DNA from: Clostridia bacterium
GTDB taxonomy: Bacteria > Bacillota > Clostridia > Oscillospirales > CAG-272
Assembly (NCBI GenBank): GCA_017456685.1
Contig: JAFTIV010000175.1
Span: 1-13,099, forward strand
Length of the DNA stretch: 13,099 bases
Direction: 5' to 3'
Under the pieces are notes generated by a model that saw only the letters and a list, made by a program, of their open reading frames with translations, was not told the origin of the DNA and made no database searches. Within the stretch, counting starts at the first letter, position 1, and every line of letters begins with the position of its first letter. Made by a program: the position numbers and the translations under genes. Of the stretch, positions 1 through 6,313 are shown in pieces.

Positions 1-681
1 CACACATACCCCTACCATTATACCGAAAATGAGCTTTGGATTACAGGAATGCCTCGCTTCGATAAGCTATCTTCAATGCCCGAGCGACAAATTGTTCTTA
101 TGCCAACATGGCGCAGATACCTTGTGTCAAGCATAGATATTGCAACAGGAAGATGGCAAAAAAGCTCAGCACTTGAAAAAAGCGAATATGTAAGCTTTTG
201 GAAGGGCTTTGTTGAAAACAATAAGCTTCTTGACGCCCTTGAGGCGCACGACTATACTCTATGTGTTGTGCCACATCCAAACCTTGATATTAGCGAATTT
301 ATTCACACATCACCTCGCGTTCGCATAGAAAAAGCCCCGAGCTATACCAAGCTTTATGAAAAAAGCGCCCTTCTTGTTACGGATTACTCATCCGTTGCAT
401 TTGATATGGCATATCTTGATAAGCCCATTATATATGCTCAATTCGATGCAAACGAGTTCTTCTCGGGAGAGCACACATATGGTGCAGGATACTTCGATTA
501 TGAGAAAAATGGCTTTGGAAAAGTTGCTAATACTCTTGACGAGGTCGTATCCCTTGTGATACAATGTATCGAAAATGAATGCGCGCTTGAGCCAAAATAT
601 CGCGATAGAATAAATGAATTCTTTGAATATCGCGATGGTAGAGCTTGTGAGCGAGTTGTGCAAAGACTACTTGATATGTAA
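1..681 (+). CDS. CDP-glycerol glycerophosphotransferase family protein, C-terminal part (5' end outside window)
   Basis: The reading frame is open from base 1, so this is the last 226 codons of a longer gene; the ATG at 49 is internal. The visible part carries family hallmarks: an ITGMPRFDKL segment near the left edge, then LMPTWRRYL, VVPHPN, and VTDYSSVAFDMAYLDKP at about nt 370-430, followed by IIYAQFD and a GYFDYEKNGFG segment. These match the C-terminal nucleotide-binding half of TagB/TagF/TarF-like enzymes, which transfer glycerol phosphate from CDP-glycerol to a teichoic-acid or related surface polymer at the inner face of the membrane. The acceptor and exact substrate cannot be told from this half. 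The stop codon overlaps the ribosome site of the ABC-F gene 11 bases downstream, so the two are probably co-transcribed. The family call is firm; the precise role is not. Confidence 0.88.
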   Translation, partial: HTYPYHYTENELWITGMPRFDKLSSMPERQIVLMPTWRRYLVSSIDIATGRWQKSSALEKSEYVSFWKGFVENNKLLDALEAHDYTLCVVPHPNLDISEFIHTSPRVRIEKAPSYTKLYEKSALLVTDYSSVAFDMAYLDKPIIYAQFDANEFFSGEHTYGAGYFDYEKNGFGKVANTLDEVVSLVIQCIENECALEPKYRDRINEFFEYRDGRACERVVQRLLDM

Positions 682-692
682 GGAGAAGCAAA

Positions 693-2291
693 ATGATAAC
701 AGTAAACAATTTGACCTTTAACTTTGGCGGGCAGGTGCTTTTTAAGGATGTAAATCTTAAATTCACCCCTGTCAATTGCTACGGAGTAATCGGTGCAAAT
801 GGCGCAGGAAAGAGTACCTTTCTTCGCATACTTTGTGGCGAGCTTGAGCCAACCAAGGGAGAGGTAAGCATACCCGACACCGTTAGAATGTCAGTTCTTA
901 AGCAGAACCACTTTGCTTATGATGCCTATACAGTTCTTGATACCATAATTCAAGGCAACGAAAGACTTTACGAGGTTATGAAGCAAAAGGATGCGCTTTA
1001 TTCCAAACAGGATTTCACCGACGAGGACGGAATTTTGGCATCGGAGCTTGAGGCTGAATTTGCCGAAATGAATGGCTGGGAGGCAGAAAGCGACGCATCG
1101 AAGCTCATACAGGGTCTTGGGCTTAGCGAGGATATGCTTTATGATACAATGTCAGCCCTCAAGGAGAGCGAGAAGGTAAAGGTCTTGCTTGCACAGGCGC
1201 TTTTTGGAAATCCTGATATAATTCTTCTTGACGAGCCTACAAACGGACTTGATATTGATGCTATAACCTGGCTCGAGGATTTCTTGAGCGACTATTTTGG
1301 AACTGTTCTTGTTGTATCTCACGACCGTCACTTCCTAAACGATGTCTGCACCAATATCGTTGATATCGACTACTCAGGCATCAAAATGTATGTCGGTAAC
1401 TATGAGTTTTGGTATGAGTCAAGCCAACTTATTCAAAGAATGATTAAGCAACAAAATAAGAAAAACGAGGAAAAAATCAAGGAGCTTCAAAGCTTCATCT
1501 CTCGCTTTAGCGCAAATAAATCAAAGTCAAGACAGGCAACCTCAAGAAGAAAGCTTCTTGATAAGCTCTCAATCGAGGAGCTTCCTGCATCAAGCAGAAG
1601 ATACCCCTTTATCGGCTTCGATATGGAAAGAGAGGCTGGAAAGGATATTTTAAGCGTCAAGGAGCTAACGAAGGAGCTTGATGGCGTAACCCTCTTTAAA
1701 AATGTGTCCTTTACAGTCCTTAAGGGCGATAAAATTGCACTTGTCGGCAACGAGCTTGCTATAACGAATTTTATGAAGGTGCTTATGGAGGAGACAGAGC
1801 CCACCTCTGGTAGCTTCAAATGGGGAGTTAGCATTTCAAAATCCTATTTCCCACACGATAATACACCATATTTTGACGGCTGTCACGATAGTATTCTTGA
1901 TTGGATGCGCAGATACTCTAAGGACCAAACCGAAACCTATCTTCGTGGCTTCCTTGGTAGAATGCTTTTCTCTGGAGATAGCATTTTCAAGGAGGTAAAT
2001 GTCCTCTCAGGAGGCGAGAAGGCAAGATGCATGTTCTCAAGAATGATGCTTTTTGGCTCAAACTTCCTTCTTCTTGACCAACCAACCGACCACCTTGACC
2101 TTGAATCCATTACCGCAGTAAACAATGGTCTTGCCGACTTTAAGGGCAATATCATCTTTACCTCTCACGACTATGAAATGGTAAACACCGTAGCAAATCG
2201 TATAATTGAGCTTCGCGAGGACGGAATAATTGACTTTGGCGGAACCTACGAGCAATTTATCGAGTACAAAAAGGAAAGAGGCTTACTCTAA
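693..2291 (+). CDS. ABC-F family ATPase (YkpA/YbiT-like) with degenerate motifs
   Basis: This is a 532-residue soluble protein with two ABC cassettes and no membrane segments, joined by a charged linker (about residues 245-300), as in ABC-F proteins, which act on the ribosome rather than in transport. Cassette 1 has Walker A GANGAGKST (34-42), Walker B IILLDEP (176-182, E181) and H-loop H210, but its signature reads ALKESEK (155-161) instead of LSGGE, and it has TNGLD rather than TNHLD. Cassette 2 has a proper signature LSGGEK (438-443) but a ruined Walker A, GNELAITN (352-359), and LLLDQP in Walker B, with Q463 where the catalytic Glu normally sits. H492 is kept. Only one composite ATP site (Walker A1 with signature 2) therefore looks intact. 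AAGGAG at 680-685 supports the ATG at 693. The family call is secure; the function (translation factor, antibiotic protection or other) is not established. Confidence 0.92.
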   Translation: MITVNNLTFNFGGQVLFKDVNLKFTPVNCYGVIGANGAGKSTFLRILCGELEPTKGEVSIPDTVRMSVLKQNHFAYDAYTVLDTIIQGNERLYEVMKQKDALYSKQDFTDEDGILASELEAEFAEMNGWEAESDASKLIQGLGLSEDMLYDTMSALKESEKVKVLLAQALFGNPDIILLDEPTNGLDIDAITWLEDFLSDYFGTVLVVSHDRHFLNDVCTNIVDIDYSGIKMYVGNYEFWYESSQLIQRMIKQQNKKNEEKIKELQSFISRFSANKSKSRQATSRRKLLDKLSIEELPASSRRYPFIGFDMEREAGKDILSVKELTKELDGVTLFKNVSFTVLKGDKIALVGNELAITNFMKVLMEETEPTSGSFKWGVSISKSYFPHDNTPYFDGCHDSILDWMRRYSKDQTETYLRGFLGRMLFSGDSIFKEVNVLSGGEKARCMFSRMMLFGSNFLLLDQPTDHLDLESITAVNNGLADFKGNIIFTSHDYEMVNTVANRIIELREDGIIDFGGTYEQFIEYKKERGLL

Positions 2292-2308
2292 AAACAAAAC
2301 AGGCTATC

Positions 2309-2340
2309 TTGGCGCACCTGTGATGGAACAGGTGCGCCAA
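2309..2340. repeat. 13-bp perfect hairpin at the left edge of the inserted element
   Basis: TTGGCGCACCTGT (2309-2321) pairs exactly with ACAGGTGCGCCAA (2328-2340) around the 6-base loop GATGGA. It lies directly against the left arm of the split terminator. No T-run follows, so it is not a typical intrinsic terminator by itself. Confidence 0.85.
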
Positions 2341-2364
2341 CTCTATTCGCCTGCCGCGAGTGGT

Positions 2365-2520
2365 ATGCACTTCGTGCGCGATATTGCCTTCGGCAGCGAT
2401 ATGCGCTACGCGCGTTTGAAGTTACAAAGGCGAATAGAATATCACTGCGACCCTCGGGAGCAATATCACTTTTGCAAAGCAAAAATATCACGCCGAGCCG
2501 TGCGAGGCATATCACGGAAA
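2365..2520. repeat. Cluster of short hairpins spaced by ATAT-type motifs
   Basis: Successive small palindromes are visible: GCAC-TTC-GTGC (2367-2377), TGCC-TTC-GGCA (2385-2395), GCGC-TAC-GCGC (2403-2413), TGC..CCC-TC-GGG.GCA (2446-2462), TTTTGC-AAA-GCAAAA (2470-2484), and an imperfect GCC...GGC unit near 2492-2508. Most are separated by GATAT or ATATCAC. The arms differ from unit to unit while the spacer is kept, so this is a repeated architecture rather than a simple sequence repeat. There are no equal-length direct repeats, so it is not a CRISPR array. Its function is unknown. Confidence 0.7.
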
Positions 2521-2587
2521 AACCTTTACCGCCCGATAGTTCACCTAAAAGCTGTAACACACTATACCTTGCAGGATAAGGCATGTG

Positions 2588-2623
2588 AAAAGGAGTATGA
2601 ATAAAAATGTTCATACTCCTTTT
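2588..2623. terminator. Terminator-like 14-bp hairpin
   Basis: AAAAGGAGTATGAA (2588-2601) pairs exactly with TTCATACTCCTTTT (2610-2623) around the 8-base loop TAAAAATG. The A-run on one side and T-run on the other would let it work on either strand. It lies inside the block between the split terminator arms, so it may terminate ABC-F transcription in place of the disrupted stem. Confidence 0.6.
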
Positions 2624-2694
2624 GCGTTGCTACAGATAAACCTGCTTTATGGAAGATACCCCTTAGTGATAGCCTGTTTTTCTTTTTCAAGCCC

Positions 2695-2723
2695 TTGACA
2701 CATTATTATATTTATGTTATAAT
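2695..2723 (+). promoter_or_regulatory. Consensus sigma-A promoter for the yhiN-cmk-ispH-S1 operon
   Basis: A perfect -35 TTGACA (2695-2700) and a perfect -10 TATAAT (2718-2723) are separated by exactly 17 bases. Transcription would start near 2730, about 24 bases before the start codon at 2754. It lies just downstream of the T-run of the split terminator, so the operon has its own strong promoter independent of the ABC-F gene. Confidence 0.9.
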
Positions 2724-2743
2724 ATTTAAGTATAGTATGTTAT

Positions 2744-2750
2744 GGAGGGG
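2744..2750 (+). promoter_or_regulatory. Ribosome binding site that sets the start at 2754
   Basis: GGAGGGG sits five to seven bases before the ATG at 2754. The upstream in-frame ATG at 2742 overlaps this site and has no ribosome site of its own, so the start at 2754 is preferred. Confidence 0.8.
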
Positions 2751-2753
2751 CAA

Positions 2754-3998
2754 ATGGATACCACACAAAGAAGAATAGGTATAATCGGTGCAGGACCTGC
2801 CGGAATGATGTCTGCAATTTTTGCCTCACAAAACGGCGCTAAGGTTACACTCTTTGAAAGAAATCAAAGGGTAGGCAAAAAGCTTGCTATAACGGGCAAG
2901 GGTAGATGCAATGTTACAAACGATTGCGACAATGCGGAGCTTTTGAAAAATGTTATAGCAAACCCGAAATTTCTTTATGCCTCAATAAGCGCATTTGATA
3001 CACAAGATACTAAGGCATTTTTTGAAAACGCAGGCGTTCCTCTTAAGACCGAGCGCGGTAGGCGCGTATTTCCTGTCAGCGATGACGCACACGATATTGT
3101 AAACGCACTACATAGACAGGTGCTTGATAACGGCTGTGAAATTAAAAACGAGAGGGTTACAAAAATTCTCGTTGAAAACGGACAGGTATGCGGACTTGAG
3201 GCGGGCGGACAGCGCTATGCGCTTGATGCGGTTGTTTGTGCAACGGGCGGTGTTTCTTACCCAGGCACGGGCTCGGATGGCGATGGCTTTAGATTTGCCA
3301 AGGAGCTTGGAATTAAGGTGACAGAGCTTACCCCGTCGCTTGTTCCTGTGGAAACCATAGAGCCACTTGGTGAGCTTATGGGGCTTTCCCTCAAAAATGT
3401 AACTCTTAAGGTGACAGATACAGATACCTCACGCATTGCTTTTAGTGAGCTTGGAGAGATGCTCTTTACACATTTTGGACTTAGCGGTCCACTTGTGCTC
3501 TCCGCATCCTCTCATATGGCGAAGATGCGAAGCGGTAAATATATTGTGTCAATAGATTTAAAGCCTGCTCTTGATGAAAAGGAGCTTGACAAAAGAATTC
3601 TTAGTGATTTTTCAACAAGAGTAAACAAGGACTTTCAAAATTCACTTGGCGCGCTCTTACCCTCGAAAATCATTCCATATATCGTAAGGCGCACAAAAAT
3701 TCCGCCAAGCACTAAGGTGAACGAAATCACAAAGGAGCAAAGGCACACCCTTGTGCATACCCTTAAGGAGCTTACCTTCACAGTAAAGGCATTTCGCCCA
3801 ATCAAGGAGGCAATTGTCACCGCAGGCGGAATAGATGTTAGCGAGATCAACCCCTCTACAATGCAGTCCAAAAGGATTAGCGGGCTGTATTTCGCAGGAG
3901 AAATGATAGACACACACGCATATACAGGCGGATATAATTTGCAAATTGCATTTTCCACAGGCGCGCTTGCAGGCACGCATAGCGCTTGGGGAGATTAG
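2754..3998 (+). CDS. HI0933/YhiN-family FAD-dependent oxidoreductase
   Basis: This 414-residue flavoprotein, usual size for the family (often labelled aminoacetone oxidase family FAD-binding enzyme), has an N-terminal Rossmann motif GAGPAG (12-17) and the acidic residue E35 ending the second strand for FAD ribose binding. The diagnostic ITGKGRCNVTN follows at about 46-56. Then come ATGG (163-166), LFTHFGLSGP (237-246), AGGID (357-361) and the C-terminal FAD motif GLYFAGEMID (377-386) followed by TGGYN (391-395). All family motifs are present, so it should be an active cytosolic flavoprotein, but the physiological substrate of the family is not settled. It is first in the operon: its stop is followed by AGGAG and the cmk start nine bases later. 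The start is set by the GGAGG site at 2744. Confidence 0.92.
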   Translation: MDTTQRRIGIIGAGPAGMMSAIFASQNGAKVTLFERNQRVGKKLAITGKGRCNVTNDCDNAELLKNVIANPKFLYASISAFDTQDTKAFFENAGVPLKTERGRRVFPVSDDAHDIVNALHRQVLDNGCEIKNERVTKILVENGQVCGLEAGGQRYALDAVVCATGGVSYPGTGSDGDGFRFAKELGIKVTELTPSLVPVETIEPLGELMGLSLKNVTLKVTDTDTSRIAFSELGEMLFTHFGLSGPLVLSASSHMAKMRSGKYIVSIDLKPALDEKELDKRILSDFSTRVNKDFQNSLGALLPSKIIPYIVRRTKIPPSTKVNEITKEQRHTLVHTLKELTFTVKAFRPIKEAIVTAGGIDVSEINPSTMQSKRISGLYFAGEMIDTHAYTGGYNLQIAFSTGALAGTHSAWGD

Positions 3999-4007
3999 GA
4001 GATAATT

Positions 4008-5306
4008 ATGAGAATAGCACTTGACGGACCAAGCGGAGCAGGAAAAAGCACCGTTGCTAAGGCGGTTGCAAAAAGGCTCGGCATAGTTTATGTTGACACA
4101 GGCGCACTCTATCGCTCGATAGGACTTTATGTTCAAAGAAAGGGCGTTAGCAAGGACGACAAGGAAAAGGTTATTGCAATGCTTGACGAAATCAAGCTTG
4201 ACCTTAAGTTTAATGATGGAACACAGGTTGTGCTTCTAAATGGTGAGGATGTTGGCGGATTTATCCGCACAGGCGAGATTTCGATGTATGCCTCTGCCGT
4301 TTCCGCAATCCCTGAGGTTCGCGCATTCCTTCTTGAAACTCAAAGAAAAATTGCAAGAGAGAATAGCGTCATTATGGACGGACGCGATATCGGTACTGTT
4401 ATAATCCCTGATGCAGAGGTTAAAATTTTTCTCGTCGCTTCAGCCGAGGCAAGGGCGGAGAGAAGATATAAAGAGCTTATCGAAAAGGGTGAGAGCTGTA
4501 CCTACGAGGGCGTGCTCGCTGATATTAAGGAGCGCGATAATAACGACTCTACAAGGGCAGTTGCTCCCGCAGTTCCAGCAGAGGATGCAATCTTTCTTGA
4601 TAACTCCAACCTAAATCAAGAGCAAACAATAGATAAGGTTATCGAAATTATCGAAAATACCGTAAAAAAAAAGAAGCCTAAGAAAAAAAGACGCTTTTAT
4701 AGGGCAGTAAAATTCCTTCTTGGTAAAATTGTCGGCTTTTTCCTTGGCGTAAGGGTTAAAAACAAGAACAAGGAGATTTTTGATAAGCCCTTTATCCTCT
4801 GTGCTAACCATACAAGCCTTCTTGATGCAATTGTAATAGTTATAGCGATGAAAAATCAAATTCGCTATATGGGTAAGAAGGAGATATTTAAAATTCCCCT
4901 TCTAAACCTCTTTATAAAGGCAATGGGCGCTTTCCCTGTTGATAGGAAAAAAGGCGATGTTGCCGCTATTAAAAAGACACTTGAAATTCTCAAGGGCGGA
5001 GAATGTGTAGGAATATTCCCACAGGGCACTCGCCACCCATACGAGAACCCAAGAGATACCGAGGTTAAGGACGGTATCGGTATGATGGCATCACGCGCAG
5101 GCGTTGGCATTGTTCCCGTATATATTAAAAACAAGTCTGGTAAGGTTAAGTGGTTCCACAAAAACACAGTAATTATCGGCGATTACATTTCTCCCGAGGA
5201 GATTGCATTCCCCGAGCTTAGCGGACGCGAAAAATACAAGGCAATTTCAAATTACGCATTCGATAAGATTTGCTCAATCGGCGAAAGCTGGGAGGATAAG
5301 AAATGA
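4008..5306 (+). CDS. cmk: Cytidylate kinase fused to 1-acylglycerol-3-phosphate acyltransferase (PlsC-like)
   Basis: This is a bifunctional 432-residue protein. Residues 1-217 are cytidylate kinase, which phosphorylates CMP/dCMP with ATP: P-loop GPSGAGKST (7-15), VDTGALYRS (29-37), DGRDIGT (124-130) and the ERDNNDSTR lid region (175-183). Residues 218-230 are a Lys/Arg-rich linker. Residues 231-432 are a PlsC-type acyltransferase, which adds the second acyl chain to lysophosphatidic acid at the membrane: motif I NHTSLLD (267-273, H268 and D273), motif II GAFPVDR (307-313), motif III FPQGTR (337-342) and motif IV VPVYI (369-373). Motif III has Gln339 where Glu is usual. A hydrophobic patch near 237-249 could help membrane contact. 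The linker is encoded by A9 (4664-4672) and A7 (4683-4689) runs. The stop overlaps the ispH start (ATGA). The pairing fits CDP-lipid supply, but that link is inference. Confidence 0.92.
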   Translation: MRIALDGPSGAGKSTVAKAVAKRLGIVYVDTGALYRSIGLYVQRKGVSKDDKEKVIAMLDEIKLDLKFNDGTQVVLLNGEDVGGFIRTGEISMYASAVSAIPEVRAFLLETQRKIARENSVIMDGRDIGTVIIPDAEVKIFLVASAEARAERRYKELIEKGESCTYEGVLADIKERDNNDSTRAVAPAVPAEDAIFLDNSNLNQEQTIDKVIEIIENTVKKKKPKKKRRFYRAVKFLLGKIVGFFLGVRVKNKNKEIFDKPFILCANHTSLLDAIVIVIAMKNQIRYMGKKEIFKIPLLNLFIKAMGAFPVDRKKGDVAAIKKTLEILKGGECVGIFPQGTRHPYENPRDTEVKDGIGMMASRAGVGIVPVYIKNKSGKVKWFHKNTVIIGDYISPEEIAFPELSGREKYKAISNYAFDKICSIGESWEDKK

Positions 5307-6313
5307 TTATAACCGTAAGCGAAAACGCAGGCTTTTGCTTCGGTGTCAGGCGCGCTACAGAGGCTGTCGAGGAGCTTATAAAAAATAAGCATCACGATGA
5401 GATTATTTGTACGCTTGGCAAGCTTATTCACAATGAGCAATATAGCGAATATCTTGAAAAAAACGGAGTATATGCAATCACAAGCGATGAGATAGAGAGG
5501 CTCTATTCTCTTGCTAAATCAGGAAAGCGTGTAACTCTTGTAACGAGGACTCACGGGATTGAGAAAAAAACGAAGGAAGCGCTCGAGGCGTACGCAAGGG
5601 AGTGCGATAGCTTTAAGGTTGTCGATAGCACTTGTCCGTATGTTGCGAAAATTCACAAAATCGCAAAGGAAAACTCAAGTAAGGAAAAAATCTTCTTTGT
5701 GATAGGGCAAAGGGAGCACCCAGAGGTGCTTTCGATAAAAAGCTATATCGAGGCAAACGGATATATTTGTGCAGATTCACTTGAGCTTGAAAATCAACTC
5801 AAATCGATAAAATGTGACGAAAAAGAGGCGATTATGGTCGCTCAAACGACCCAAAAGCTGACAGAATGGAAAAAATGTCAAGAAATTATCAAAAAATACT
5901 GTACAAATGCAAAAATTTTTGATACAATATGTAGTGTTACTGAAAAAAGACAGACCGAGGCAGAGATTTTAAGTCAAAGCTCGGACGCAATGCTTGTAAT
6001 CGGTGGTAAGGATAGCTCGAACACGGCAAAGCTTTACCAAATCTGTAAGGGGCACACCAGTAAGGCTTTTTGGATACAAACAAGCGCAGATATTCCCTTC
6101 GACGAAATTGCAGGCGCAGAAAAAATAGGTATAACAGCGGGTGCCTCAACACCCGATAATATAATTCAGGAGGTTAAAAAAACTATGAGCATTATCGAGG
6201 AAAACTTCGCCGAGCTCTTTGAGCAAAGCGAAAAGGAAACTCAAAAAAATATACAAAGGAGCAATTGTCAAGGGTATCGTAATGTCTATTTCGGAAAACG
6301 AAATATGTCTTGA
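5303..6313 (+). CDS. ispH: 4-hydroxy-3-methylbut-2-enyl diphosphate reductase (IspH), frame broken before fused S1 part
   Basis: This is the last enzyme of the MEP isoprenoid pathway, reducing HMBPP to IPP and DMAPP with a [4Fe-4S] cluster. The three cluster cysteines are present: C12 in GFCFGV, C111 in DSTCPYV and C210 in DTICSVT. Substrate-pocket residues are also there: H43 (LIHN), H84 (THG), H139 and the key acid E141 (HPEV), SSN (238-240) and S282 (AGAST). The IspH core ends near residue 295. The next part, SIIEENFAELFEQ, is the linker that in many Clostridia joins IspH to ribosomal protein S1. After the A7 run at 6243-6249 the frame becomes unrelated and stops at 6313, while S1 continues in the +1 frame. 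Removing one A gives a single 679-residue IspH-S1 fusion. GGAGG at 5291-5295 supports the start. The enzyme half is intact. Confidence 0.93.
   Translation: MIITVSENAGFCFGVRRATEAVEELIKNKHHDEIICTLGKLIHNEQYSEYLEKNGVYAITSDEIERLYSLAKSGKRVTLVTRTHGIEKKTKEALEAYARECDSFKVVDSTCPYVAKIHKIAKENSSKEKIFFVIGQREHPEVLSIKSYIEANGYICADSLELENQLKSIKCDEKEAIMVAQTTQKLTEWKKCQEIIKKYCTNAKIFDTICSVTEKRQTEAEILSQSSDAMLVIGGKDSSNTAKLYQICKGHTSKAFWIQTSADIPFDEIAGAEKIGITAGASTPDNIIQEVKKTMSIIEENFAELFEQSEKETQKNIQRSNCQGYRNVYFGKRNMS

Larger units (their letters stand above)
2309..2667. repeat. Inserted palindrome-rich non-coding element (MITE-like)
   Basis: This stretch between the two terminator arms has no credible gene. It contains a 13-bp perfect hairpin at its left edge (2309-2340), an 11-bp inverted repeat TCTATTCGCCT/AGGCGAATAGA (2342-2352 and 2428-2438), a run of small hairpins spaced by ATAT-type motifs (about 2365-2520), a less structured stretch (2521-2587), and a 14-bp terminator-like hairpin (2588-2623). 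Such density of short palindromes without coding capacity resembles the small interspersed repeats of Clostridia genomes. No transposase is present, so any mobility would need one in trans. A clean target duplication is not evident; at most TT flanks both ends. Whether it is a single element or several layered ones is unclear. Confidence 0.45.
2296..2680 (+). terminator. Intrinsic terminator stem of the ABC-F gene split by an insertion
   Basis: The 13-base arm AAAACAGGCTATC (2296-2308) starts five bases after the ABC-F stop codon, and its exact reverse complement GATAGCCTGTTTT lies at 2668-2680. The left arm is preceded by an A-rich run and the right arm is followed by a long T-rich run (to 2687), which is what a rho-independent terminator looks like. 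The arms are separated by 359 bases instead of a short loop. The alternative is that they are terminal inverted repeats of a small mobile element. The inverted repeat itself is directly visible; the split-terminator reading is inference. Confidence 0.5.

Noticed and set aside
2365..2520. CRISPR-like array
   Set aside because: There are no direct repeats of constant length with unique spacers; the constant part is only a short ATAT-type motif, and no cas genes are present.
2230..2614. Overlapping reading frames of 124 codons (plus) and 108 codons (minus) across the ABC-F to yhiN gap
   Set aside because: They run through perfect hairpins and overlap the ABC-F end, have no ribosome site or domain, and their protein is low-complexity translation of the palindromic repeats.
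3657..4136. 159-codon minus-strand frame
   Set aside because: It is antisense to two well-supported genes, with odd composition and no ribosome site.
6236..6283. Programmed -1 ribosomal frameshift at the A-run
   Set aside because: The A_AAA_AAT arrangement would suit a -1 shift, but S1 is in the +1 frame and the -1 frame stops at a TAA about 30 bases later.
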